Origin: Bradyrhizobium icense
GTDB taxonomy: Bacteria > Pseudomonadota > Alphaproteobacteria > Rhizobiales > Xanthobacteraceae
DNA length: 64,000 nucleotides
Direction: 5' to 3'
Assembly: GCF_001693385.1 (NCBI RefSeq)
Contig: NZ_CP016428.1
Coordinates: forward strand, 8,174,001-8,238,000
The position numbers and the translations under genes are program-made. The notes beneath the pieces were generated by a model that saw nothing but the letters and a program-made list of their open reading frames with translations, was not told the DNA's origin and ran no database searches. This document shows, in pieces, positions 35,780 to 46,276 of the stretch; positions within the stretch are counted from its first letter, which is position 1, and every line of letters starts with the position of its first letter.

Positions 35780-37537
35780 CTATTGTCCCGCGGCCGCGAG
35801 GCCGAGCGCGTCCGCCATGATGCGGAATACGTCGGTGTTGTCCATCGAGCCGGCAATCCGTTCGCTGCCCGGTCCAGTCCCCGTCAGGATGACATCCTCT
35901 CCCGAATGCACGCTGGCGCCCATCATCGCCGGCAGGTTGCCCAAGCGCAGCACCGCCCCCGGGACGTCCTTGTATTTCTCGTTGATCTTGAACGCGCCCG
36001 GCGCATCTCCCTTGACGCTCGGCTCGTTGGGATTGTCGAGCTTGGGGCGGAAGGTTTCGTAATGGTCCGGAAGGCTCGCAGAGAAGAGCGCTAGCCGCCG
36101 GCTGACGTCCACGCGCGACGGATAGCCATCGGCATCGGGAGCCGGATAGTTAGGAAATCCGGCTTTGTCGTAGGTGCCGACGCGCTCGCGCAGTGGCAAG
36201 TTGGGCGTCGTGCTCATGTCGTCATTGATGGTGCCGACAAGACTGTTGGGATGGTTGTGGTCGGCGAGCACAAGGATCAGGGTGTCGTCGCGGCGCGCCC
36301 GCGCCCATTTGCGCGCCAGGGCGACCGCGTTGTCGAGCATGATGGTGTCGTAGACCGCGCGCTCCATATCCAGCGCATGCGCGTATTTGTCGATCATGCC
36401 GGATTCGACCATCAGGAAGAAGCCCGCATCGTTCCTGGACAGGATGTTCAGCGCGGCCTGCATCTGTTCGGTCAGATCCGGCTGTTCCGGGAATTTCGCC
36501 ACGCCGCCGCCTTTGAGAAACTTGCGGTCCAGCGCGCCGTCCATATTTCGCTCGGCGAACAGGCCGAGCAACTGGCGCGTGTCGGGCTTGGCCGCAAGCG
36601 CATTGAGTTCGCCTGCCGTCGCCGCAATCGAATAGCCGGCATCGCGGAATCGGGCGAGGTAATCGACGGCGTCCTTCCGCCTGGAGCCGGGCGCGCCCTG
36701 CGGCAGGAAATTCGCAGCTCCGCCGCCCATCAGCACATCGGGTCTGGCGGCGAACAATTGCTCGACGATCTGGTCATAAGCGGCGCGACGGCGGGTGTGC
36801 GCCACCATTGCCGCCGGCGTCGCATCCTCGACTTCGGTATTGGTGACAATGCCGATACCCATGCCGTGCCGCCGCTTCGCCAGGCTCGCAATGGTCTCGA
36901 CCTTTGGATCATCGAACGGGCTTGCCGTACGGTCCGCATAGACGCCCATGGCGTTGACCGCGGTCTTGTGACCGGTGGCAAAGGCGCTCGCAGCATTCGC
37001 GGAATCGGTGATGATGGAATCCGAGCCTGCAGTCGCCACCAGCGCCATATGCGGCATGTCGTCGATCGCAAGCTTGCCGAGGCTCTTGCCTTCCGCGATG
37101 CCCTTGGAGAGCAGACGGGCGGCGACGCGATGCGCAGGTGACAGCCCGTCACCAATGAACAGGATGACATTCTTCGCCTTGCGCGGGCCGGTATCGTAGA
37201 CTGTCCACGTCACAGTTCGGCTTCGCGTGCCATCGCTGACTTCGACCGTGACATTGCCCGGCCTGGTCAGGGTGACGCCGCGCAGCATCAATGCCGACTG
37301 GTCCTTGCCGTCCTCGCGCTCGACGAATGTTCCATCCTGACCGAACACAGCGGCATGATCTTCGCCGTTCACGGTCACTTTCAGCTTTGAGGGATCGACG
37401 CGATCCGGAAACTCGACTTTGAAATCGAAGCGAGCGCCGGCAAGAATCGACGCGCGGTCGATCGGGTAGATGGTTTGGGCAACCGTCGAGGATCCCGTAA
37501 GCAGCACAATGAGGGCGGCAGCGAAGGGTTTGACCAT
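35780..37537 (-). CDS. alkaline phosphatase, PhoA superfamily
   Basis: A 585-residue exported phosphatase. Signal peptide about 1-20. An extra N-terminal beta domain (about 30-115) precedes the catalytic domain, which has Asp130 in F-I-G-D-G and nucleophile Ser179 in ITDSANAASAFATGH. Later metal ligands are in ESGMIDKYAHALD and VLADHNHPN. It releases phosphate from esters in the periplasm. The ATG at 37537 begins at the signal peptide; a frame open upstream to 37612 lacks signal features. No Pho box is evident to me. It converges on the TetR gene with 22 bases between. Confidence 0.9.
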   Translation of the reverse strand: MVKPFAAALIVLLTGSSTVAQTIYPIDRASILAGARFDFKVEFPDRVDPSKLKVTVNGEDHAAVFGQDGTFVEREDGKDQSALMLRGVTLTRPGNVTVEVSDGTRSRTVTWTVYDTGPRKAKNVILFIGDGLSPAHRVAARLLSKGIAEGKSLGKLAIDDMPHMALVATAGSDSIITDSANAASAFATGHKTAVNAMGVYADRTASPFDDPKVETIASLAKRRHGMGIGIVTNTEVEDATPAAMVAHTRRRAAYDQIVEQLFAARPDVLMGGGAANFLPQGAPGSRRKDAVDYLARFRDAGYSIAATAGELNALAAKPDTRQLLGLFAERNMDGALDRKFLKGGGVAKFPEQPDLTEQMQAALNILSRNDAGFFLMVESGMIDKYAHALDMERAVYDTIMLDNAVALARKWARARRDDTLILVLADHNHPNSLVGTINDDMSTTPNLPLRERVGTYDKAGFPNYPAPDADGYPSRVDVSRRLALFSASLPDHYETFRPKLDNPNEPSVKGDAPGAFKINEKYKDVPGAVLRLGNLPAMMGASVHSGEDVILTGTGPGSERIAGSMDNTDVFRIMADALGLAAAGQ

Positions 37538-37669
37538 GAGCGTGCACCGGATCGGATTCGGATTAGTCTGGGTAGAGCCAAGCGACAGCCAACGGCCCCG
37601 AGCCTTAGGCATGGGCCTACCTATCCTTATCGAACCCGAATGACGTTCCCGTTACAATGCCTGCGCGGT

Positions 37670-39040
<1,371 letters not shown>

Positions 39041-39043
39041 TTA

Positions 39044-39147
39044 TAGCGTTTTCGAGCGAAGTGGATACCGGTTCGCGTGAAGAAAACGCGTCAAAACAAG
39101 AATCTAGAGCTTCGGTTCTGATCCCATCAGAACCGATAATGCTCTAA
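39044..39147. repeat. palindromic element with an 11-base perfect hairpin
   Basis: GCGTTTTCGAGCGAAGTGG and GAAGAAAACGC form an outer inverted pair. Then TCGGTTCTGAT, CCC, ATCAGAACCGA (39112-39136) is a perfect hairpin. It lies in the 211-base gap upstream of argG, 3' of the PAP2 gene. It may serve as terminator for the PAP2 gene. This class of element is typical of Bradyrhizobium intergenic regions, as I recall. Confidence 0.75.
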
Positions 39148-39218
39148 CGGCTTGAGGGCCGCGAATATCAAATTTCGCAGCCATGGGCACGCGTTTAATG
39201 GCGCTGGCGGCTGACGGA

Positions 39219-39980
39219 CTACCCCGCCTCGCGCCCGCGCCAGCGCTGCCACAGGCGGTAGCCGGGCCGGCCCCAGCGCGCCAAAGCGGCCTCAATCTGC
39301 GCATCCGTCCGCCTCGTCGACGGCCAGCGGTAAATCCAGGCATAGGCCAGCCAGATCACGAAAAAGCTGACGAGACCCGCGGCGGCTACGTCTGTAAAGA
39401 AGTGCCCGCCGAATGCCATTCGCAGCACGCTGGTCGCAACACCGAACAAGGTCGCTGCCGCGTAGGCCAACGGCCGCCATGCCGGCGGCGTCAGGGCTGC
39501 GGGGGCGTAAGTCCAGAACGCGGTGGCGCCCTCGCCCGAGAAGAACGAGCAGTTGCGCCCGCAGGCGCCGCGCGGATCCCACCACGGCACAAACTGCCAA
39601 GGTCCGTTGAACTCCGTCACCACCACCGGCCGCGGCCGGCCCCAATGGCTCTTGAAGGTAAGATTGGTCAGCACGACCGCGGAGAGCAGGATCGTGACCA
39701 GCAGGAACACCGCCGCGCGTCCCGGAACCAGCATCGGCCGGTCCGGCCGCAGCAGCTTCGCGACAATCGCGATCAGCGCCGGCAGCGCCAGCGCCCACGC
39801 GATCCACATCGCGGCATCGCGCGCAAAAGCATAAAGTCGGTTCTGTTTCGACGGAAACGACGCGCTTGCCGCATCGTAAAACAACGCCGCCAGCTTCAGG
39901 TCGAGTTCGGGGTAGATCCCGAACAGCAGTCCGATGACGAGCGACAAGCCCAGCGCGATAATAAGTCCGGTACGGTTCAT
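39219..39980 (-). CDS. PAP2 family lipid phosphatase (LpxE/LpxF-like)
   Basis: A 253-residue membrane protein with about six helices. The three PAP2 motifs are K-S-H-W-G-R-P-R-P, FFSGEGATAF and LRMAFGGHFFTDV. Motif 2 has Glu where the usual P-S-G-H has His; motif 3 has the nucleophile His and Asp. The periplasmic active site suggests removal of a phosphate from a lipid, such as lipid A or undecaprenyl pyrophosphate. The exact substrate is unknown. Confidence 0.85.
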   Translation of the reverse strand: MNRTGLIIALGLSLVIGLLFGIYPELDLKLAALFYDAASASFPSKQNRLYAFARDAAMWIAWALALPALIAIVAKLLRPDRPMLVPGRAAVFLLVTILLSAVVLTNLTFKSHWGRPRPVVVTEFNGPWQFVPWWDPRGACGRNCSFFSGEGATAFWTYAPAALTPPAWRPLAYAAATLFGVATSVLRMAFGGHFFTDVAAAGLVSFFVIWLAYAWIYRWPSTRRTDAQIEAALARWGRPGYRLWQRWRGREAG

Positions 39981-40065
39981 GGCGCGGGGTTTAGCCGAGA
40001 GAATTGGTGATGAAAAGGCTCACGCCTCCTCCCCTTGTGGGAGAAGAAAGAAGTTGCACGTTGCA

Positions 40066-40557
40066 TCAGGAGAATGGCCGTGATTGCGACGGCAATGGCG
40101 GCGGCGGCCGCAAGGGAGGCTGCGGTTCGCGCCAGGCTCCGGCGGATCGGCCGGCGATCATCCAATAGACCAGGCCAGCGACGATGCCGGCGCCGGTCAT
40201 GATTTCGAGATGACGGTGCACGATTCCATCGAAAGTCAGCGTCTCGGGATCGAAGGGAACGAGGCCGAGATAGCAGGCTGCGCCGACGATGGCGCCGCCG
40301 ACTGCGTAAGCGAGCACGCTGCGGATGTAGAACGCTTCGGTGATGAGCACGACCACCAGCGCCGGCAGCAGCGCAAAACCGGACAGGAAGATGAAGCCGA
40401 AGCCGAGCACGACATTCAGCGCATCCTGGTCGATCGGCCCGCCGCCGAGATCGCTGAACTCCGGATACAGCACCGCGCCGACCACGATCATTCCCGCCAC
40501 AAAGCATGCGGCGAGGAAGGCGAACAGGATGACGAAGATGCGGCCGATCAAGGACAT
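40066..40557 (-). CDS. four-helix membrane protein of unknown function
   Basis: A 163-residue protein with four predicted membrane helices (about 5-30, 45-65, 70-95 and 115-135) and a Pro-rich cytoplasmic or periplasmic tail with R-P-P-P-P-L-P. No family I can name. The ATG at 40557 is followed by a typical M-S-L-I-G-R-I-F-V-I-L-F start, though no strong ribosome site is seen; a repeat begins 12 bases upstream. Confidence 0.75.
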   Translation of the reverse strand: MSLIGRIFVILFAFLAACFVAGMIVVGAVLYPEFSDLGGGPIDQDALNVVLGFGFIFLSGFALLPALVVVLITEAFYIRSVLAYAVGGAIVGAACYLGLVPFDPETLTFDGIVHRHLEIMTGAGIVAGLVYWMIAGRSAGAWREPQPPLRPPPPLPSQSRPFS

Positions 40558-40568
40558 GGTCGACGCAC

Positions 40569-40652
40569 CGTCATTGCGAGCGACGCGAAGCAATCCATCT
40601 TTCCGCTTGCTGCGAGATAGATTGCTTCGTCGCTCTGCTCCTCGCAATGACG
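40569..40652. repeat. palindromic repeat, CGTCATTGCGAG family, copy 2
   Basis: The left end CGTCATTGCGAGCGACGCGA and the right end CTGCTCCTCGCAATGACG are inverted, with CAATCCATCT / AGATAGATTG inside. It lies between rlmN and the four-helix membrane protein gene. Confidence 0.9.
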
Positions 40653-40676
40653 GGATTGCATGCAACGTTCCTTCAT

Positions 40677-41876
40677 TCAATCCGTCATCGCCATGGCGCG
40701 CAGCGCCTGGCGCTCGCGCGCGGATAGTTTCTCGGTCTCCGACTTCAACTGGCCGCAGGCGGCGAGGATGTCGCGGCCACGCGGGGTGCGCACCGGCGAG
40801 GAATAGCCGGCGTTGAAGATGTATTCGGAGAATTTTTCGATCTGCTCCCAATCCGAGCACTCGTAACGCGAACCCGGCCACGGGTTGAACGGAATCAGGT
40901 TGATCTTGGCCGGAATGCCCTTGAGCAGTTTGACCAGCAGCTTGGCGTCGTCGAGGGAATCGTTGACGCCCTTGAGCATCACATATTCGAAGGTGATGCG
41001 GCGTGCGTTCGACGAGCCCGGATAGTCTCGGCAAGCCTGCAGCAATTCGGCGATCGGATATTTGCGGTTCAACGGGACCAGCTCGTTGCGCAGGTCGTCG
41101 CGCACCGCATGCAGCGAGATCGCGAGCATGACGCCGATTTCCTCGCCGGTGCGGATGATGTTCGGCACCACGCCCGAGGTCGACAGCGTGATGCGGCGGC
41201 GGGAAATGCCGATGCCTTCGTTGTCGGCCGTGATCAGCAGCGCATCGCGCACCGCGTCGAAATTATAGAGCGGCTCGCCCATGCCCATCATGACGATGTT
41301 GGTGACGAGGCGGCTGCCGGTCGGCGTCTCGCGATCGGCCCAGTCGCTGAGACGGTCGCGCGCCACCATGATCTGGCCGACGATTTCGCCCGCGGTGAGG
41401 TTGCGCACCAGCCGTTGCGTACCGGTGTGGCAGAACGAGCAATTCAACGTGCAGCCGACCTGCGAGGAGACGCAGAGCGTGCCGCGATCGGTTTCGGGAA
41501 TGTAGACGCATTCGACCTCATGCGCCTTCTGGAACGCGTCGCCGCTCGGCAGGCGCAACAGCCATTTGCGGGTGCCGTCGTTGGAAATCTGCTCGGCCAC
41601 CATCTCGGGACGATCGACGGTGAAATGCTGCTCGAGCTCGGCGCGCATGTCCTTGGAGACGCTGGTCATCTCGGCGAAGGATTTGGCGCCGCGAAAATAC
41701 ATCCAGTGCCAGAGCTGCTGCGTGCGCATCTTGCGCTGCGCAGGCGCAACGCCGATCTCGCCGAGCCGGTCGGCGATCTCGGCGCGCGACAGGCCGATCA
41801 GCGAGGGTTTTGCCGGCGGCACGTAGGTTTCGAGTGGAACCTTCTCCAGCGGCGCCACGGAAGATGAAAGCGTCAT
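40677..41876 (-). CDS. rlmN: 23S rRNA (adenine2503-C2)/tRNA-A37 methyltransferase
   Basis: A 399-residue radical-SAM enzyme. The cluster motif CNFCHTG-type is read as C-S-F-C-H-T-G at about 143-149 (sequence [18 protein letters not shown]), and the second catalytic Cys is in the C-terminal I-L-A-A-C-G-Q-L. It methylates 23S rRNA and some tRNAs. I chose the ATG at 41876 over one 13 codons upstream because relatives begin [10 protein letters not shown]. Confidence 0.95.
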   Translation of the reverse strand: MTLSSSVAPLEKVPLETYVPPAKPSLIGLSRAEIADRLGEIGVAPAQRKMRTQQLWHWMYFRGAKSFAEMTSVSKDMRAELEQHFTVDRPEMVAEQISNDGTRKWLLRLPSGDAFQKAHEVECVYIPETDRGTLCVSSQVGCTLNCSFCHTGTQRLVRNLTAGEIVGQIMVARDRLSDWADRETPTGSRLVTNIVMMGMGEPLYNFDAVRDALLITADNEGIGISRRRITLSTSGVVPNIIRTGEEIGVMLAISLHAVRDDLRNELVPLNRKYPIAELLQACRDYPGSSNARRITFEYVMLKGVNDSLDDAKLLVKLLKGIPAKINLIPFNPWPGSRYECSDWEQIEKFSEYIFNAGYSSPVRTPRGRDILAACGQLKSETEKLSARERQALRAMAMTD

Positions 41877-41917
41877 TAAATCCCACACGGACAGAAGATT
41901 GGAAACGGGCGACAATT

Positions 41918-41989
41918 GTAGGGTGGCGCAGCGTGCCCACCACTAGTGCCAATGGTGGGCACGGCGCTTTGCGCCCTTGCCCACCCTAC
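41918..41989. repeat. inverted repeat, GTAGGGTGGGCAAAG family, copy 2
   Basis: The left arm GTAGGGTGGCGCAGCGTGCC and the right arm GGGCACGGCGC..TTGCCCACCCTAC are inverted around a short AGTGCCAATG centre. It lies upstream of rlmN and 3' of the IalB gene, a shorter version of 6291-6382. Confidence 0.88.
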
Positions 41990-42051
41990 TGAGCCCCTCA
42001 AATAGGCTTTCCAACGTCCGTAAACAACGTCAATTTGGGCTTAAAGGCGGT

Positions 42052-42702
42052 CTAGCGCTTGCAATCCTGCGCCAGCCGGTCGAGCGCCTGGGACAACCCC
42101 TTCAGCGAGAAGACGTCCGTGGTCTCGGTACCCTTGGCAGAGGTGCCCTTGACGGTGACCTCGGCGGATTTGCGCATGGCATTGACCATCTGCTCTTCCT
42201 CCGCGGCGTTCTTGATCCAGAGCCCGTCGCCCTGGGTATACATCGCATAGGAAGAGCCGCCGACCTCGAGAGAGGATTCCGAGCCCGGCTTCAGCGCGTA
42301 GCCGATCATGATCGAAACTTCGTTGAAGACCTTCTCCGCCGGACGCGTCGAGACGAAAGCGTAGGCGGGATCGCGCGGACGATTCGGCGGGTTGGTTTTC
42401 GATGACGAGGGCTTCGCCAGAGCGAAGCAAACCTTCTTGCCATTGGGCGTCGCCGTGTAGGCGCCCCACATACCGTACTGGCCAATCAAGGTAGGCTCGG
42501 CGCCGCCCGCGGCCGCAGCCGGTTCCTGCTTAGAAGGCTTGGCCGTGGTTGGCTTTGCCGCCGGTGCAGGCGCAGCCTTGGGCGCATCCTTGGCCGTTTC
42601 CTTGGCGCCCTTCGAAGCAGCGCCCTGTGCCTGTGCGAGGGAGGTCATCCCACACAACGCCGAAATCGCAACCAGAAATGTCAGTATTCGCAACACGGAC
42701 AA
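42052..42702 (-). CDS. invasion-associated locus B (IalB) family protein
   Basis: A 216-residue exported protein. Signal peptide 1-25. A 40-residue Ala/Pro/Lys linker (about 28-66) precedes the IalB-like beta domain (W-G-A-Y, K-V-C-F-A-L-A-K-P, MIGYALKPGSESSLEVGG). Two Cys (in K-V-C-F and D-C-K-R) may form a disulfide. Named after a Bartonella protein; in free-living relatives the role is unknown. Confidence 0.85.
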   Translation of the reverse strand: MSVLRILTFLVAISALCGMTSLAQAQGAASKGAKETAKDAPKAAPAPAAKPTTAKPSKQEPAAAAGGAEPTLIGQYGMWGAYTATPNGKKVCFALAKPSSSKTNPPNRPRDPAYAFVSTRPAEKVFNEVSIMIGYALKPGSESSLEVGGSSYAMYTQGDGLWIKNAAEEEQMVNAMRKSAEVTVKGTSAKGTETTDVFSLKGLSQALDRLAQDCKR

Positions 42703-42867
42703 CTGGTTCCCTCATTATTGTGACTGGAAGATGGCCCGCGGGCGCGTCGCGCCGCCGGGGATGGATAGCCGGGAAATGCTTTTTTGGGAAGGCAGTTACG
42801 GTATTACTCACCGCCGTGGCGACCCTTCGTGCCGGGACCGTTCGCGTTCAGAGCGCGGGTCTCGACT

Positions 42868-43707
42868 TCAGTCCGTGGAACGACGCTCGCGCTGCTTCCG
42901 CCACTGCGCATCGGTCCATTGCAGCAGATCCTCGGCGCCGGAACTGCGCAAATGCGCGCCGCCATCCTGCACGACCATCTCGCCATTGATGTAACCGGCC
43001 TGGTCGGAAATCAGAAAGCTCGCCAGATTGGCAAGTTCACCATGCTCGCCGGCGCGGCCAAGCGGATTGCGTTGCGCCCAGCTTTCATCGCGGCCCTCGG
43101 GGCGGAGCTGACCTGACGCGCCGGGCGTCGGAAACGCGCCGGGCGCGATCGCAACCGTGCGCACACCCTTGGGTCCCCACTCCACCGCAAGGCTCCTGGT
43201 CATCGCGAGCACGGCGGATTTCGCCATCGCCGACGGCACCGTGAACGCGCGGCCGGTGATCGTCGAGGTCGAGAGTATGCTCAACACCACGCCCTTGTGC
43301 CTGCCGTCGATCCAGCGCCTGCCCGCTGCGAGCGTACAGTACATCGTGCCGTGCAGCGTCGGCGCCAGGATCGCATCCGCCGCGCGAAACGACAGATGTT
43401 CGGTCTGCGCGATAAAGGTCGCGGCAGCATTGTTGACCAGCACGTCGATCGGCGCCTCCCGCCAGATCTGGTCCATCATCACATCGACGGCCGCGCCGTC
43501 GCGAATATCGCATCGGACTACAGTAACCTTGCCGCCGAGTTCCGCGCGCATCTGCGCGGCAGTCGCCTCCAGCAATTCGAGCCGTCGGCCGCAGATGACC
43601 AGCTCCGCGCCAAGCTCGACGAAGCGGCGTCCCATCGCGGCTCCAAGGCCCGAGCCGCCACCGGTGACCAATATCCGTTTTCCGGCCAACAGGCTGTTTT
43701 CAAACAT
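42868..43707 (-). CDS. SDR family oxidoreductase, 2,4-dienoyl-CoA reductase-like
   Basis: A 279-residue SDR. Cofactor loop TGGGSGLGAAMG at about 15-26 and N-N-A-A. The usual Tyr-x-x-x-Lys is replaced by S-A-M-A-K (in TVPSAMAKSAV), as in the 2,4-dienoyl-CoA reductase branch, and G-A-F-P-T-P-G-A follows. It may reduce dienoyl-CoA in fatty acid breakdown. I chose the ATG at 43707, which has AAGGGGG upstream. It is divergent from the quinone oxidoreductase gene. Confidence 0.85.
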   Translation of the reverse strand: MFENSLLAGKRILVTGGGSGLGAAMGRRFVELGAELVICGRRLELLEATAAQMRAELGGKVTVVRCDIRDGAAVDVMMDQIWREAPIDVLVNNAAATFIAQTEHLSFRAADAILAPTLHGTMYCTLAAGRRWIDGRHKGVVLSILSTSTITGRAFTVPSAMAKSAVLAMTRSLAVEWGPKGVRTVAIAPGAFPTPGASGQLRPEGRDESWAQRNPLGRAGEHGELANLASFLISDQAGYINGEMVVQDGGAHLRSSGAEDLLQWTDAQWRKQRERRSTD

Positions 43708-43820
43708 CGTTTGAACCCCCTTCACCCGCGCGGGTCATGCGTCCGAATCGGATTGTAGCCCGGCTTCAAATCCGGCATGAAGCAGTCAGCTCCTTGTCGG
43801 TCCGAAAATCAGGTGTGTCC

Positions 43821-44795
43821 ATGAAAGCCATTCTCTGCTCGCAATATTGCCAACCCGACGATCTCGTGCTGGCCGACGTACCCGATCCGGTGGCTGAACC
43901 GGGCCAGGCGGTGATCGCGATCAAGGCCGCGGCGCTGAATTTCTTCGACATCCTGATGATCCAGGGCAAGTACCAGATCAAGCCGCCGTTCCCGTTTTCG
44001 CCGGCCGCCGAAGTTGCCGGCGTGATCGAAAGCGTCGGCGCCGGCGTCACCGACCTGAAGGTCGGCGACCGCGTGGTGGCCTCCTGCGGCCACAACGGCG
44101 CACGCGAAAAGATCGCGCTGCCGGCAAATTCGATCGTGAAGATTCCCGACAATCTGGATTTCGATCGCGCCGCCGGAATCATCATTATCTACGGCACGGC
44201 ACTGCACGCCCTGGAAGATCGTGCCAGCCCGAAGCCCGGCGAGACGCTCGCCGTGCTGGGCGCTGCCGGCGGCACCGGCCTTGCCGCCTGCGAGCTCGGC
44301 AAGCTGATGGGCCTGAAGGTGATCGCCTGCGCGTCGTCGGACGAGAAGCTCGAATTTGCCAAGGCACATGGCGCCGAGCTGACGCTGAACTACAGCAAGG
44401 AAGATCTGAAGGAGGGCTTGCGTCGGCTCACCGGGGGCAAGGGCGTCGACATCATCTTCGATCCGGTCGGCGGCACGTACGCTGAAGCGGCATTGCGCTC
44501 GATCGCCTGGGAAGGTCGCTTCCTGGTGATCGGCTTCGCGGCAGGCGACATTCCGAAGATGCCGCTCAACCTCGCGCTGCTCAAGGGCTGCGATATCCGC
44601 GGCGTGTTCTGGGGCGCCTGGACCCGGGTCAATCCCGAGAAGAACCGCGCCAACCTGGAAAAGCTCGTGAAGTGGACGGCGGAAGGCAAGATCTCCTCGC
44701 ATGTCGACCGCACCTTTCCGCTGGCGCAAACCGCCGAAGCGCTGAAGGTGCTCGCCGGCCGCAAGGCGATGGGCAAGGTGATCCTGCATCCCTGA
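43821..44795 (+). CDS. NADPH:quinone oxidoreductase family protein (MDR, zinc-free)
   Basis: A 324-residue medium-chain dehydrogenase of the zeta-crystallin/Qor type. GroES-like N-terminal domain with N-F-F-D-I-L-M-I-Q-G-K-Y and E-V-A-G-V-I; Rossmann loop L-G-A-A-G-G-T-G-L-A-A at about 148-158. Zinc ligands are absent. It likely reduces quinones or enones with NADPH; actual substrate unknown. I chose the ATG at 43821 (M-K-A-I-L-C). It is divergent from the 2,4-dienoyl-CoA reductase-like SDR. Confidence 0.9.
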   Translation: MKAILCSQYCQPDDLVLADVPDPVAEPGQAVIAIKAAALNFFDILMIQGKYQIKPPFPFSPAAEVAGVIESVGAGVTDLKVGDRVVASCGHNGAREKIALPANSIVKIPDNLDFDRAAGIIIIYGTALHALEDRASPKPGETLAVLGAAGGTGLAACELGKLMGLKVIACASSDEKLEFAKAHGAELTLNYSKEDLKEGLRRLTGGKGVDIIFDPVGGTYAEAALRSIAWEGRFLVIGFAAGDIPKMPLNLALLKGCDIRGVFWGAWTRVNPEKNRANLEKLVKWTAEGKISSHVDRTFPLAQTAEALKVLAGRKAMGKVILHP

Positions 44796-45131
44796 GATGC
44801 GGGATCATCTGTCGAACCTGGTCGTCCACTCAGAAGCAGGGGAGGCGGTCCGTGCGGTGCAGCGACGCACGTCTTTTCGCATCAGCAGCATGAATTTCAT
44901 CTCACCGATATCATTTCTCGGTAACAATGCGTGTTTTCAAACGGCAGGATGCCGCTTGTTCGCCTCAATCATACCAAAATATCTCCCCATTCACCCCAGC
45001 CGCCGTCGTTTTTTGAACCCATTCCGTGTGCGATTTTAACCATCGGTAAAGGGGCTCCTGTACGTCAACAAGAGCAAGAAGTAGGTGCAGGGGGACGCCC
45101 GTCGTTGCGTTCGGTAGTGGGGAGCATCACC
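44796..45131. other. intergenic stretch without a gene
   Basis: About 335 bases between the quinone oxidoreductase and the Sel1-like gene. Frames here have poor composition, and I see no coding gene. It is less GC-rich around 44890-45040 (CGGTAACAATGCGTGTTTTC, ATACCAAAATATC), so it probably holds the promoter of the downstream gene. Confidence 0.6.
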
Positions 45132-46232
45132 ATGGCGGAGAACACCAGGCCGGTTCAGACGAGAGATCCGTTCGATCGATTCGACGAAGCCATCAGCGAT
45201 CCTCGGTTGTATGAGGCCGATCAATCTCGATACGAACAGCTTCGATACGAGCCCCCCCGATACGAACAGCCTCAATACGAACAGTCCCGATACGAGCAGC
45301 CGCAATACGAGCAGCCGCAATATGCGCCGTCCTTTGCGCCATCGTTTGAGCGGGCAGATGTGCTGCCGGAGGAGCACTCGCCACACGAGCCTGTGCCGCT
45401 TTTCCTCTCCAACTACGAGGAGGAGTCACATCAGCAGCTTTCCGAATATATGTTCGGCAGCGGAAGGTTCGGCAGCGGCGGGCTGAAGAAGGCGCGCGCG
45501 GGGCGCATTGTAACCGGCGTCGTGATCGTGTCGGCGATAGCCGCTGTCCTCGCGCTGTTTTCGATCGACTCGACCCGGGCCGTCATCTTCAACGCCTCGC
45601 TCGGCGGCGGTGGTGGCGGCAGCGTGCCGCCAGCCGACCAGCTCGCCGCGGCAGTGCCGGAGCCCGCGGCGCAGCCGCAGCGCGTTGCCGCGCCGCCGCT
45701 GGCCGCCGAACCGTCCGGCGCGGAGATGGCAGCCGCTCGCCGTTCGCCACCCACCGCGCTGGCATCCGCGTCGCCGACGCGTGACGAAATTGCCGCCGCC
45801 TATCAGAGCGCATTGAAGGGCAAGGTCGCAGTGCCCGAGCCTGTGGCGCGCGAGGCTGCCCGTGACGCATCTCCGGCAACCCCGGTGGCTGCGGTCGCTC
45901 CGACGGCGCAGGAGCCCGTTCCGGTAACGCGTGAGACGGCTCCGGCCAGACGCATCGACCCGGAGGAGCTTGCGACGTTGCTGAACCGGGCGAAGAGCCT
46001 GCTCTCTATCGGCGACATTACGTCCGCCCGACTGCTGCTCGAACGCGCTGCAGACGCGCAGGAGGCCGAGGCGGCGCTAATGCTGGCCGGGACGTATGAT
46101 CCGCAAGTGCTGGGCGGCCAGGATTTGCGGAGCGTCACGCCCGATCCGGCGCAGGCGAAGCTCTGGTACCAGAAGGCCGCCCAACTCGGTTCAGCCGATG
46201 CGAGACGGCGTCTCGGCCAGTTGCAGAACTAG
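45132..46232 (+). CDS. membrane-anchored Sel1-like repeat protein with YEQ repeats
   Basis: A 366-residue protein. Residues 33-67 are seven five-residue repeats (R-Y-E-Q-x, Q-Y-E-Q-P). A single membrane helix is at about 124-143 (I-V-T-G-V-V-I-V-S-A-I-A-A-V-L-A-L-F). An Ala/Pro-rich linker follows, then a Sel1/TPR-like helical part (about 278-366, ERAADAQEAEAALMLAGTYD and KLWYQKAAQLGSADARRRL). The N-terminus is cytoplasmic and the TPR part periplasmic by the positive-inside rule. It may scaffold envelope proteins. I chose the ATG at 45132, with GGGGAG upstream. Confidence 0.82.
   Translation: MAENTRPVQTRDPFDRFDEAISDPRLYEADQSRYEQLRYEPPRYEQPQYEQSRYEQPQYEQPQYAPSFAPSFERADVLPEEHSPHEPVPLFLSNYEEESHQQLSEYMFGSGRFGSGGLKKARAGRIVTGVVIVSAIAAVLALFSIDSTRAVIFNASLGGGGGGSVPPADQLAAAVPEPAAQPQRVAAPPLAAEPSGAEMAAARRSPPTALASASPTRDEIAAAYQSALKGKVAVPEPVAREAARDASPATPVAAVAPTAQEPVPVTRETAPARRIDPEELATLLNRAKSLLSIGDITSARLLLERAADAQEAEAALMLAGTYDPQVLGGQDLRSVTPDPAQAKLWYQKAAQLGSADARRRLGQLQN
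45228..45332. repeat. 15-base coding tandem repeat, seven units
   Basis: Seven units of the form CGATACGAACAGCCT or CAATACGAGCAGCCG, encoding R/Q-Y-E-Q-P pentapeptides, with only unit-level variation. It lies inside the Sel1-like protein gene. Copy number is likely to vary between strains. Confidence 0.9.
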
Positions 46233-46276
46233 GCAATTTCTCGAGAAATTACTTTTAGACCAGCGCAGAGGAACCC

